Assembly: GCA_947629385.1 (NCBI GenBank)
Contig: CANRDO010000017.1
Location: 1-57,443, forward strand
Length of the DNA stretch: 57,443 nucleotides
Direction of reading: 5' to 3'
DNA from: an uncultured Lachnospiraceae bacterium
Lineage (GTDB): Bacteria; Bacillota; Clostridia; Lachnospirales; Lachnospiraceae
In this document: positions 35,223-42,937 of the stretch, piece after piece
How the letters are laid out: each line of letters opens with the position of its first letter
Position numbering within the stretch: position 1 is the first letter of the stretch
Translations under genes and position numbers: made by a program
Notes under the pieces: model-generated
What the model was told of the DNA's origin: nothing
Database searches by the model: none
Seen by the model: only the letters and a program-made list of their open reading frames with translations

Positions 35223-36578
35223 ATGAACACCAAGAATATAACCGATATGACCGTCGGCAGCCCGGCAAGGCACATTCTGAAATTTGCCCTGCCGCTGCTG
35301 ATCGGAAATCTTTTCCAGCAGCTCTACAATATGGTGGACTCTATTGTCGTGGGAAATTTTGTGGGCAAGAACGCCCTGGCGGCGGTCGGAACCTGCGGCT
35401 CCATGAATTTCCTGTTCTTTTCCCTGAGCTCCGGACTCGCGATCGGTATCGGCATCATCGTGGCGCAGTACTTCGGGGCAAAGGACGAAAAAAACGTGCG
35501 CAGCACGATCGCGAATTCCTTCTACGTCCTGATCTCGGCTGCGCTCACAGTCAGCGTGATCGGCATTCTCTTCGCCCCCGCGTTGCTGCGCCTCCTGCTG
35601 ACGCCGGACAATATCATCGGTGATTCTCTCACTTACATGAGGACCACCTGCGCCGGAATCGTCGGCATCGCGCTCTACAACGGATCCGCCGCCATCCTGC
35701 GGGCGCTCGGCGATTCCAAGACGCCCCTGTACTTCCTGATCCTGGCAAGCATCATCAACGTGATACTGGATCTGACGTTCGTGCTCGCGTTCGGCCTCGG
35801 CGTCTTCGGCGTGGCCCTCGCGACCATCATCGCCCAGGCCATCTCGGCGGCCTCCTGTCTGTTTTACGCATACCGCAGGGTACCGTATTTCCGTCTGAGC
35901 AAAGAAGAGCTGACGCCGCACCGGGCGATCATCGTGCGTTCCTTCCGCCTCGGTCTGCCGCTTGCCCTGCAGAATTCCATGATCGCCATCTCCTGCATGG
36001 TACTCCAGAGCGTAGTGAACAGCTTCGGAGACACCGTGATGGCGGCGTTTACCATCACAAACCGCGTGGAACAGATCGTGCAGCAGCCTTACAGCTCCCT
36101 GGGAGCCGCCCTCACCACCTACGCAGGACAGAACATCGGCGCAGGAAAGATTGACCGCGTCAAAAAGGGCTTCGCTCAGTGCACCTTGATCGTGCTGATC
36201 TTCAGCCTCCTGCTGATTCCCCCGGCGTATCTGTTCGGGCATCGGATCGTGGGGATCTTCGTGAAGGAAGCCGATGTAATCGAGATCGGTTACAAAGCGC
36301 TTCGCATCACCAGCCTGTGCTATTTCGGCCTCGGCATGATCTACGTGCCCCGCGCGCTCCTGAACGGCTGCGGCGATACTACGTTTTCCATGATCAACGG
36401 ATTTACGGAAGTGACCTGCCGTATCCTGTACTCCCAGATCCTCATCCGGATCTCCGCGCTCGGCTACTGGGCAATCTGGATCACCACCGGAGCCACCTGG
36501 ACGACCACCGCCCTCGTATGCGTGGCGCGCTATTTCCAGGGCAGGTGGAAGACCAAGTCTATCGTCAGGCAGACTTAA
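35223..36578 (+). CDS. MATE family efflux transporter
   Basis: 451 residues with 12 hydrophobic segments in two homologous halves. The N-terminal repeat FALPLLIGNLFQQLYNMVDS and the second-half repeat FRLGLPLALQNSMIAISCM are typical of the DinF/NorM-like MATE exchangers, which use Na+ or H+ gradients. AAAGGAAAG precedes the ATG. It lies 92 bp after the GH10 gene. Substrate unknown. Confidence 0.9.
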   Translation: MNTKNITDMTVGSPARHILKFALPLLIGNLFQQLYNMVDSIVVGNFVGKNALAAVGTCGSMNFLFFSLSSGLAIGIGIIVAQYFGAKDEKNVRSTIANSFYVLISAALTVSVIGILFAPALLRLLLTPDNIIGDSLTYMRTTCAGIVGIALYNGSAAILRALGDSKTPLYFLILASIINVILDLTFVLAFGLGVFGVALATIIAQAISAASCLFYAYRRVPYFRLSKEELTPHRAIIVRSFRLGLPLALQNSMIAISCMVLQSVVNSFGDTVMAAFTITNRVEQIVQQPYSSLGAALTTYAGQNIGAGKIDRVKKGFAQCTLIVLIFSLLLIPPAYLFGHRIVGIFVKEADVIEIGYKALRITSLCYFGLGMIYVPRALLNGCGDTTFSMINGFTEVTCRILYSQILIRISALGYWAIWITTGATWTTTALVCVARYFQGRWKTKSIVRQT

Positions 36579-36583
36579 CTTTA

Positions 36584-38023
36584 TCAGACCACCTTCGGTG
36601 CGCAGGCAAACGCCTGCATGCCGGAGGTTTCTTTTTCTCCCAGTTCCCGGTACGTCCGCGCGATCAAAACCGCCGCAATCAGGAACGTCAGGAAGTCTGA
36701 CACCGGCATGGAGTACAGCACTCCGTCCAGTCCCCAGAACAGCGGAAGCAGGAACGCGAAACCTACGCCGAAGACGACCTCCCGGACCATCGACAGCATC
36801 GTCGACGCGGCCGCCTTGCCCATCGCCTGCAGGAAGATGAAGCACGCCTTGTTGACGCAGGCAAACACCACCATACACAGATAGATGCGGAACGATCTGA
36901 GCGCAAAATCCGTGTAATACACGCTCTCGTTGGCCGCGCCGAAAATACCGATCAGCGCGCCCGGGAACGCCTCCACGATCACAAGCGCGGCCGCGCCGAC
37001 CGCCGCCTCCGCGACCAGCAGCCGGGTAAACAGGCTCCTCACCCGCGTTTTCAGGCCCGCGCCCATATTGTAACCGGCGATCGGGATGCAGCCCGCCGCC
37101 ATGCCCACAACGATCGAGATCACGATCTGGAAAAACTTCATCACGATTCCGACCACTGCCATCGGGATCTGCGCGTACTGCTCCTGCCCGAACACCGGGT
37201 CCTGCGCGCCGTATTTTCGGATCATGTTGTTGATCGCCGCCATGGCGGCAACCAGAGAGATCTGTGAGAGAAAACTCGTGACGCCGAGCATCAGCGTCCG
37301 GCGCACGATATTGCGGCTCAAGCGGAAATCCTCTCCCGACGGCTTCGTCAGCTTCATATGCGCGAGGTACCAGAGCGCCAGCAGCGCCGTCGCCACCTGA
37401 CCGATCACCGTAGCCACCGCGGCTCCCATCATTCCCAATCTGAACAGATAAATGAAGATCGGGTCGAGGATCACATTGATCACGGCGCCAAGCAGGGTGG
37501 AGACCATCGCAAACTTCGGCGAACCGTCCGCCCGGATGATCGGATTCATCGCCTGCCCGAACATATAAAACGGAATCCCGATCGAGATCCAAAAGAAATA
37601 CTCCTGCGAATACCGGAACGTCTCCGCGTTGACCGTCCCACCAAACAGCGTGATGATCGGGCGCGCAAAGATCAGATAGGCCGCGCACAAGAGCAAACTG
37701 CCCACGACGACCAGAACGACCGAGTTCCCGACGCTTTTCCTCGCGTTACCCGACTCCCTCCTGCCAAGGCTCAGACTGACAAACGCGCAGCAGCCGTCCC
37801 CGATCATGACGGCGATCGCCAGCGCGATCACAGTGAGCGGGAAGACCACCGTGTTCGCCGCATTACCAAACGATCCGAGATAGGATGCATTAGCGATAAA
37901 AATCTGGTCCACGATGTTGTACAACGCCCCGACCAGCAGGGAAATGATGCAGGGAACCGCGTACCGGCCCATGAGCTTCCCGATGCGCTCGCTCCCCAGA
38001 TAATGATTTGTCTCTGCTTCCAT
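36584..38023 (-). CDS. MATE family efflux transporter
   Basis: 479 residues, 12 hydrophobic segments. The repeat starts are YAVPCIISLLVGALYNIVDQ and MLGVTSFLSQISLVAAMAAI. It converges on the first MATE gene with 5 bp between stop codons but is not a close copy of it. The ATG at 38023 has AAGGAAGG upstream. Its leader carries a consensus promoter and, right behind it, a terminator hairpin (38079-38127), so expression may be set by attenuation. Confidence 0.9.
   Translation of the reverse strand: MEAETNHYLGSERIGKLMGRYAVPCIISLLVGALYNIVDQIFIANASYLGSFGNAANTVVFPLTVIALAIAVMIGDGCCAFVSLSLGRRESGNARKSVGNSVVLVVVGSLLLCAAYLIFARPIITLFGGTVNAETFRYSQEYFFWISIGIPFYMFGQAMNPIIRADGSPKFAMVSTLLGAVINVILDPIFIYLFRLGMMGAAVATVIGQVATALLALWYLAHMKLTKPSGEDFRLSRNIVRRTLMLGVTSFLSQISLVAAMAAINNMIRKYGAQDPVFGQEQYAQIPMAVVGIVMKFFQIVISIVVGMAAGCIPIAGYNMGAGLKTRVRSLFTRLLVAEAAVGAAALVIVEAFPGALIGIFGAANESVYYTDFALRSFRIYLCMVVFACVNKACFIFLQAMGKAAASTMLSMVREVVFGVGFAFLLPLFWGLDGVLYSMPVSDFLTFLIAAVLIARTYRELGEKETSGMQAFACAPKVV
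36592..36636 (+). terminator. Rho-independent terminator of the plus-strand MATE gene, inside the opposite coding region
   Basis: CCTTCGG...GCAGGC pairs with GCCTGC...CCGGAGG around AAAC and is followed by TTTCTTTTT. It lies within the last codons (about GMQAFACAPKVV) of the convergent MATE gene, so those C-terminal residues are constrained by the RNA hairpin of the other strand. Confidence 0.75.
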
Positions 38024-38078
38024 AGTTTCCTTCCTTTCCATACAAACGCCCTCTTTCTTTTATCTCTTTTAATCACAC

Positions 38079-38127
38079 AAAAAACGTGCGGCACTCAACT
38101 GGATTTACGCATCGAGTGCCACACGTT
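38079..38127 (-). terminator. Promoter-proximal terminator in the leader of the minus-strand MATE gene
   Basis: On the minus strand AACGTGTGGCACTC pairs with GAGTGCCGCACGTT around a 17-nt loop and is followed by a T tract. It begins about 7 bp after the -10 box, so it lies at the extreme 5' end of the message, about 60 bp from the ATG. It could also terminate transcripts from the nitroreductase gene upstream. Confidence 0.85.
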
Positions 38128-38133
38128 ACTGTC

Positions 38134-38162
38134 ATTATACGCAGGGAATTTTATTCTGTCAA
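38134..38162 (-). promoter_or_regulatory. Consensus sigma-A promoter of the minus-strand MATE gene
   Basis: Minus strand -35 TTGACA (38157-38162), 17-bp spacer, -10 TATAAT (38134-38139): a perfect consensus promoter facing directly into the terminator hairpin. Confidence 0.85.
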
Positions 38163-38254
38163 AGGCAGTTTTGCACAAAAAATAAGGAAACTGAATTCAA
38201 TAAAAAGTGAGAGAATTCCCACCTGCCCTTAGCTGAATACTAATATGTTTCCTT

Positions 38255-38956
38255 TCATGAAAAAGCATCTTGGGGGCTCGCATCTTGAGGGCTCGCATCC
38301 TTCGATTTTGCAAATTCCGCCCCGACCTCAAAATGATATCTCACGATACCGAGATCGACCTTGCTGAAGATTCCGCCCTGATCGGCAAAGGTCACACTGC
38401 CGTCCTCCTTCAGATCGATCAAAAATTTCTGCTGATTAATGGCGGTCGGCGCAAGAAGCGCCATCTCCACCCCGTAGTTGAACCAGTACGGCTTCTCCCC
38501 GCCGGAGGCGATCACCTTCTCCGGATCCTTCGATCTGTGCTGTTTCCCCTGATTCGCGCCGTAGCCGATCGCGATCACAATAACCAGTCTCTCGCCCTCT
38601 CCTATTTCCGCAGGCACGTTCTTCGGATTAAACGTTCCCGCCCAGCAGGTGTTCAGTCCCAGCCCCTGCGCAAAAAGCACCAAGCGCTCGCCATAGTATC
38701 CGATCCGCTCCTCCAGATCATCCCCATCCTTGCCGATGCAGGCGATCACGCTGGGCGCGCTGCCGAGCCCCATGAATTTATTCAAAACCCTGTTAAACGT
38801 CTTCCCCGCCTCCGGACAGAACTGCATGTGCAGCCCGCCGACCGTATTGCATTCCGCAATCTTTGTTTTCAGCTTCTCTGCCTTTTCCGCCTCAATCGGC
38901 TTGTCCAAGTAGCTCCGGACGGAGTGACGAGTTTTGATCAGTTCGATTTGGTTCAT
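38255..38956 (-). CDS. Nitroreductase family flavoprotein
   Basis: 233 residues. The FMN-binding start IKTRHSVRSYLDKPIEAEKA and the LCWAGTFNP-like segment (LNTCWAGTFNP) are typical of small NAD(P)H nitroreductases. The C-terminus ends in two tandem copies of DASPQ, created by a 15-bp DNA repeat (38262-38295 region) that probably replaced the original stop. The start at 38956 has GCGAGGTG upstream; the in-frame extension to 39028 crosses the operator. Likely controlled through the dyad at 39009-39040. Confidence 0.88.
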   Translation of the reverse strand: MNQIELIKTRHSVRSYLDKPIEAEKAEKLKTKIAECNTVGGLHMQFCPEAGKTFNRVLNKFMGLGSAPSVIACIGKDGDDLEERIGYYGERLVLFAQGLGLNTCWAGTFNPKNVPAEIGEGERLVIVIAIGYGANQGKQHRSKDPEKVIASGGEKPYWFNYGVEMALLAPTAINQQKFLIDLKEDGSVTFADQGGIFSKVDLGIVRYHFEVGAEFAKSKDASPQDASPQDAFS

Positions 38957-39008
38957 AGTACACCTCGCTTCAATAATAGTGAAAAGTTTTTTGTCCAATA
39001 GTAATCGC

Positions 39009-39040
39009 TTTCGTCCAAAACAGTTCAATTTTGGACGAAA
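39009..39040. promoter_or_regulatory. 12-bp inverted-repeat operator upstream of the nitroreductase gene
   Basis: TTTCGTCCAAAA (39009-39020) and TTTTGGACGAAA (39029-39040) are perfect inverted repeats. Half-site-like TTGTCCAA (about 38991) and TTGGGCCAAA (about 39051) flank them. This suggests cooperative repressor binding, for instance by a redox- or aromatic-sensing MarR/HxlR/TetR protein not encoded next to it. Confidence 0.6.
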
Positions 39041-39073
39041 AACCAGTCTGTTGGGCCAAATTGTAACATTGTA

Positions 39074-41176
39074 TTACCCGGCGCTTGGCCTTGCACTGTA
39101 CACAAAATCCTCCTCCAGGTCCAGCTCATATTTTCTCAGCAGTTCACGAATGAAGCAAATACATTCATACGCCGAGGTTCCGATACTGATATAAAGATCG
39201 ATATCCTTCTTTAACCTGACAGGATTCCTGAGAGCCGCTGCGTCATATGCAAAAGCAGGATTCAGCCATGTGGGAAAGGTTTCATGCGTGCTCGCCATCT
39301 GGTCTATGATTCTGTTGTCCAGATCATACAGCTTCCTGGCTACTGACCGAACCATGAGCGCAAAGCTGCCCACATTTACCTTTTCGCCGAGCAGTTCGTA
39401 ATAATTCACATACTTATGGGTTGCCTTATGCGGATCCGCAACAGTATAAAGCGTATATCGCGGATCCTTAAACTCTATTTTTGTCTCCGGCTGGTCAATC
39501 GGAAACAGTTTTTTGATCAGGCTGGCAAGCCGCTCCGCCCTGCTCTCAATCGCCGCAGCATTCCACTGAGCCTTGTCTTTGACATCACTGTACAAAACAA
39601 CGATATGCGTTATATGCGTCATATCTTCAAGCATCTCTTTCTTTTCCTGGAATGGCTTGTCCCCCAGCTCACTGTTGTATCCGGTCAATGTAAGATTTCC
39701 AAGGGTATGCAGATATCTGTCACGCACGACCTCCCAATCATCGCCGAGCATCTTCTGCCAGGCTGTCGAAAGATTCTTATTCTGGGGCATAATGTGCTCA
39801 ATCGTGAGGTTGTCAGTGATCACTTGCTCCTTTCCCTGATTTTCGACCCTGGTCAGCAAATACTTGCAAAGAGCATTTTTTCTGTAAAGATTTCGCTCTT
39901 TCAACGCAAGCGTGAAATCCGCGTCGCTCGGTATTGCATCCTTGGAAGTCAGCTGAAGAAGGAACGATACAATGGCGTCATAGTAGTGATCTTTGTTCTC
40001 ACCACGGATGAAAACACGACTGTAAAGCGTCTTATACAGACCGCGCAGCGAGTTGGAACCCACCTCGCAAATCAGGCGGCGCACGCTGTAGCTCAACAGC
40101 AGATTCAGTATTTTCCCCAGCTCTCTCTGGTCAATCACTCCGTCCTCAAAGTCATCAAAAATATGAAACAAGAATAGATAAACCGTTGTCTGATTCAGCC
40201 TTCTCAAGCCGAAAAGCGCCGCATTGATCTCATTGCTCAGTACGTCGTTGCCGCAACAGAACGTGTGATATTGCTTTGCATAATGGAGAATTTCACGCAG
40301 CATCGACTCATTCGTATATTGTCCGTCCCGATAGATCTGTTTGAAATCCGCATAGGCGTTGCTCTCTTTCGTAAACCCGTCCAGCTTCATGTTAAGATAA
40401 TCCAGAAAAAAGCTCTGCAGACGGTCTTTTGAGAGGAGCTCCTGCGTGATCAGCCAGTAATCTTCGTAAAGCCTTTCCTGGTCATCATCCGTCATCAGAA
40501 CATAATTCCTGATCAGATCGGGAAGTCCCAAAGTAATACCCGTAGAGTTGATCCTCTCAAAAATCTCCTGAGCATCATCGTCCTGATCCAGCCGGATATC
40601 AGCACAAATCAGGTTATCGATTCCGTCATGAATCATCATAACCGTATTATCGGGACTTTCATTCAGGAAAGCATTGATCAACTCCTTAAAGAGCATGTAG
40701 TTATGATAAATAACGCCATTCTTGCTTTTGTCCATGCTGTCAATCTTTCCTGCCATCAACAGCTGAAGCTGATCATTGTCCGTTTTCACCGGTTTAAGCT
40801 TCAGCTTACTCTTCTCATCGATTCCATATCTGTTGAACCTGTCTTCGTTGAACAGATATTTTTCCAGAGCGTCTTTATCCGACTCTTCCTGCGCACAATC
40901 CGCCAGCGCTTTCAGAAGAATATAAAGCGTAGTGAACCTCTGCTGTCCGTCAATGATGATAAAATAGTCTATATGATTTTTTGATTTTAAGGGCGCATAA
41001 ACAAATGACCCGCAAAAATGCATCCTGTCCTTCTGGAAGGCCAGAACAATATCTTCAAAAAGTTTCTCGCACTGTTCATGCGTCCATGCATAATCGCGCT
41101 GAAAAACAGGAATACAATACTGCTTCTTATTTGGTTGAATATAATCGTTCAGCATCCTGCCGCTGTCAATTTTCAT
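39074..41176 (-). CDS. GmrSD-like type IV restriction enzyme (DUF262 + DUF1524 HNH)
   Basis: 700-residue single-chain protein. The DUF262 (GmrS-like NTPase) N-domain shows YCIPVFQRDYAW and the signature IDGQQRFTTLYIL (residues 75-87). The C-terminal part carries the DUF1524 HNH nuclease, with TIEHIMPQ at about residue 460 followed by HTLGNLTLTGYNSELG. A further 150-residue tail of unknown fold follows. Fused GmrSD proteins cleave modified (for example glucosylated hydroxymethyl-cytosine) phage DNA. The start at 41176 follows AGGAGG; an extension to 41248 is leader. It lies at the left edge of the defence island. Confidence 0.88.
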   Translation of the reverse strand: MKIDSGRMLNDYIQPNKKQYCIPVFQRDYAWTHEQCEKLFEDIVLAFQKDRMHFCGSFVYAPLKSKNHIDYFIIIDGQQRFTTLYILLKALADCAQEESDKDALEKYLFNEDRFNRYGIDEKSKLKLKPVKTDNDQLQLLMAGKIDSMDKSKNGVIYHNYMLFKELINAFLNESPDNTVMMIHDGIDNLICADIRLDQDDDAQEIFERINSTGITLGLPDLIRNYVLMTDDDQERLYEDYWLITQELLSKDRLQSFFLDYLNMKLDGFTKESNAYADFKQIYRDGQYTNESMLREILHYAKQYHTFCCGNDVLSNEINAALFGLRRLNQTTVYLFLFHIFDDFEDGVIDQRELGKILNLLLSYSVRRLICEVGSNSLRGLYKTLYSRVFIRGENKDHYYDAIVSFLLQLTSKDAIPSDADFTLALKERNLYRKNALCKYLLTRVENQGKEQVITDNLTIEHIMPQNKNLSTAWQKMLGDDWEVVRDRYLHTLGNLTLTGYNSELGDKPFQEKKEMLEDMTHITHIVVLYSDVKDKAQWNAAAIESRAERLASLIKKLFPIDQPETKIEFKDPRYTLYTVADPHKATHKYVNYYELLGEKVNVGSFALMVRSVARKLYDLDNRIIDQMASTHETFPTWLNPAFAYDAAALRNPVRLKKDIDLYISIGTSAYECICFIRELLRKYELDLEEDFVYSARPSAG

Positions 41177-41504
41177 TTGATGCAAACCTCCTGCACACTC
41201 TCTGGGTAAACACTGTTTCCCCAATTTGGTCCTGTGAATAAACCACATAAAAGCGCCGCATTAACTTCAAATTCTCTACGGAATAGCCTTTGCCGCATCC
41301 TATTCGGCTTTACAGAAACACACTTCTTCAACAAGCGAAAGCAAACTTGTATATTTATCATATCGTATCGCTTGGTAATGTGCAAGAAAATCCTTAATTG
41401 TATATTCCGATTATCACAACCAGATATTAGGCTCTATGCATCCTAGTTTTTAAATATTTTCCCTTAAAATAAAAATAATATTAATGGGATTCTGTCACAA
41501 AATA
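41177..41504. other. Intergenic region between the GmrSD-like gene and fic
   Basis: Contains the minus-strand GmrSD promoter (41357-41385) with a leader of about 175 bp, and one copy of TTTCCCTTAA (41458-41467) belonging to the fic operator set. I see no gene in it; short ORFs there lack binding sites. Confidence 0.5.
41357..41385 (-). promoter_or_regulatory. Probable promoter of the GmrSD-like gene
   Basis: Minus strand -35 TTGCAC (41380-41385), 17-bp spacer, -10 TATGAT (41357-41362). Confidence 0.55.
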
Positions 41505-41532
41505 TTGACTTTCCCTTAATACTGTATATAAT
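41505..41532 (+). promoter_or_regulatory. Promoter of fic
   Basis: -35 TTGACT (41505-41510), 16-bp spacer, consensus -10 TATAAT (41527-41532), about 28 bp before the ATG. The two elements are overlapped or flanked by the operator arms. Confidence 0.75.
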
Positions 41533-41542
41533 TTAAGGGAAA
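41510..41542. promoter_or_regulatory. TTTCCCTTAA inverted-repeat operator over the fic promoter
   Basis: TTTCCCTTAA (41510-41519) and TTAAGGGAAA (41533-41542) are perfect 10-bp inverted repeats around the -10 box. Further copies are TTTCCCTTAA at 41458-41467, TAAGGGAAA at 41552-41560 (ending on the start codon) and TTCCCTTAAT at 42607-42616 and CCCTTAAT at 42622-42629 just after the stop codon. Confidence 0.7.
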
Positions 41543-41559
41543 GGTTAGAGGTAAGGGAA

Positions 41560-42606
41560 ATGAGAAGTTTTAACTATTCGGAAATTAAAAATCAAAAATG
41601 GGACTCAGAGATTCTCAGCTTGATTGCTGCAATTTATAAAGAAGCCGGAAAGCAAGAGATGTACCTGAAGCAGCGACCGGCAGAACTGGAGAAACTGGTT
41701 GAGATTGCAAAGATCCAAAGTACAGAAGCCTCCAATGCAATCGAAGGTATCGTTACAACAAATACACGCATCCGGCAGCTGGTTATGGAAAAAACAACGC
41801 CGAGAAACCGCGACGAACAGGAAATCGCCGGGTATCGCGACGTACTCAATCTGATCCATGAGAATTTTGATGTGATCCCAATCACACAGAATTATATTCT
41901 GCAGCTTCACAAAATCCTATACAACCACATGAACAATCCAATGGCAGGCAAAACGAAAAATGTACAGAATTATATCAGCGCGACCTATCCCGATGGTCAC
42001 GTGAAGACCCTGTTTACGCCGCTTGCTCCCTATGAAACGCCGGAAGCTCTGGACAGAATCTGCGACGAATACAATCGCGTCACCGGAAATATGGAGATAG
42101 AACCGTTGATCGCTATTCCTGTTTTCATTCACGACTTCCTCTGCATACATCCGTTCAACGACGGAAACGGCAGAATAAGCCGTCTGCTGACGACACTGCT
42201 GCTATACAGAAACGGCTTCTATGTCGGAAAATATATTTCTCTGGAAGCAAAGATCGCCCGGAATAAAGATTTGTACTATGACACACTCAGGCAGGCGCAA
42301 ATCGGCTGGCACGAAGGCCGTGAAAATACAGTTCCGTTCATCAAATATCTGCTTGGCACCATTCTTTCCGCCTATAAGGACTTCGGGGATCGCTTTGCTC
42401 TGGTAGAAACAAAGCTGTCCGCACTTGAGACAGTAAGACGTGCTACTGTGAATAAAATAGGCCGTTTTACCAAACAGGATATTCTTGAATTGTGCCCTTC
42501 GCTCAGTGTCAGCTCCGTTGAGGGTGCGCTGCGCAAGCTCATAGCATCTGGTGTGCTAAAACGAGAAGGTGTAGGAAAGAGCACCTGCTATTACAGGATC
42601 AGCTGA
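41560..42606 (+). CDS. Fic family protein, class II (N-terminally autoinhibited)
   Basis: 348 residues. Fic enzymes usually transfer AMP from ATP to target hydroxyls. The full active motif HPFNDGNGRISR is at residues 197-208, with catalytic H197. The inhibitory motif S-x-x-x-E-G is visible at residues 58-63 (SNAIEG), placing it in class II. The N-terminal Fic_N region (about 1-90) and a C-terminal winged-helix domain (about 290-348, VNKIGRFTKQDILEL) flank the core. The winged helix could bind the flanking operator, giving autoregulation (inference). Target protein unknown. Confidence 0.9.
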   Translation: MRSFNYSEIKNQKWDSEILSLIAAIYKEAGKQEMYLKQRPAELEKLVEIAKIQSTEASNAIEGIVTTNTRIRQLVMEKTTPRNRDEQEIAGYRDVLNLIHENFDVIPITQNYILQLHKILYNHMNNPMAGKTKNVQNYISATYPDGHVKTLFTPLAPYETPEALDRICDEYNRVTGNMEIEPLIAIPVFIHDFLCIHPFNDGNGRISRLLTTLLLYRNGFYVGKYISLEAKIARNKDLYYDTLRQAQIGWHEGRENTVPFIKYLLGTILSAYKDFGDRFALVETKLSALETVRRATVNKIGRFTKQDILELCPSLSVSSVEGALRKLIASGVLKREGVGKSTCYYRIS

Positions 42607-42694
42607 TTCCCTTAATCGACTCCCTTAATCAATCACTCATTCTCTTAAATTCTTTGCAAATCAAGGAAATGAGTGATTATAGCTTAAATTTATG

Positions 42695-42916
42695 TCATTC
42701 TCTAAAATATACTTTATTTTTCGTTTTTCCAGCACTATCAAGAATACCCAGTTTTTCTACTTTAGACAGTAATCGACTTACCGTCTTTCCCTCAACATCC
42801 AATAATTTAGCTACAATAGAACTGCTAATTTTCTTATTTGCGTCCAGATATTTCAAAACTATCTGCATCCTTGTTTTTTTCAATTCGGACATTAATTTGG
42901 ACATTAATTCGGACAT
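42695..42916 (-). pseudogene. Winged-helix fragment, probably the C-terminal remnant of an AlbA/RecG-like regulator
   Basis: 73 residues starting MSELMSKLMSELKKTRMQIV, followed by IVAKLLDVEGKTVSRLLSKVEKLGIL, read here as two blocks (IVAKLLDVEGKTV and SRLLSKVEKLGIL). The MSE-repeat plus winged helix is typical of the end of DUF4062/AlbA_2 (Schlafen-like AAA_4) transcriptional regulators. No upstream domain and no good ribosome binding site exist; it starts 22 bp after the antitoxin gene. Could alternatively be a small free-standing HTH protein. Confidence 0.5.
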
Positions 42917-42937
42917 TGCCGGATTAAAATATTTCTT

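Noticed and set aside
35049..37688. Very long minus-strand frame (879 codons) over the GH10 end and both MATE genes
   Set aside because: It overlaps two well-supported MATE genes in other frames and has low-complexity composition without motifs.
41173..41385. 70-codon ORF upstream of the GmrSD-like gene
   Set aside because: It overlaps the predicted promoter and leader and has no binding site or motif.
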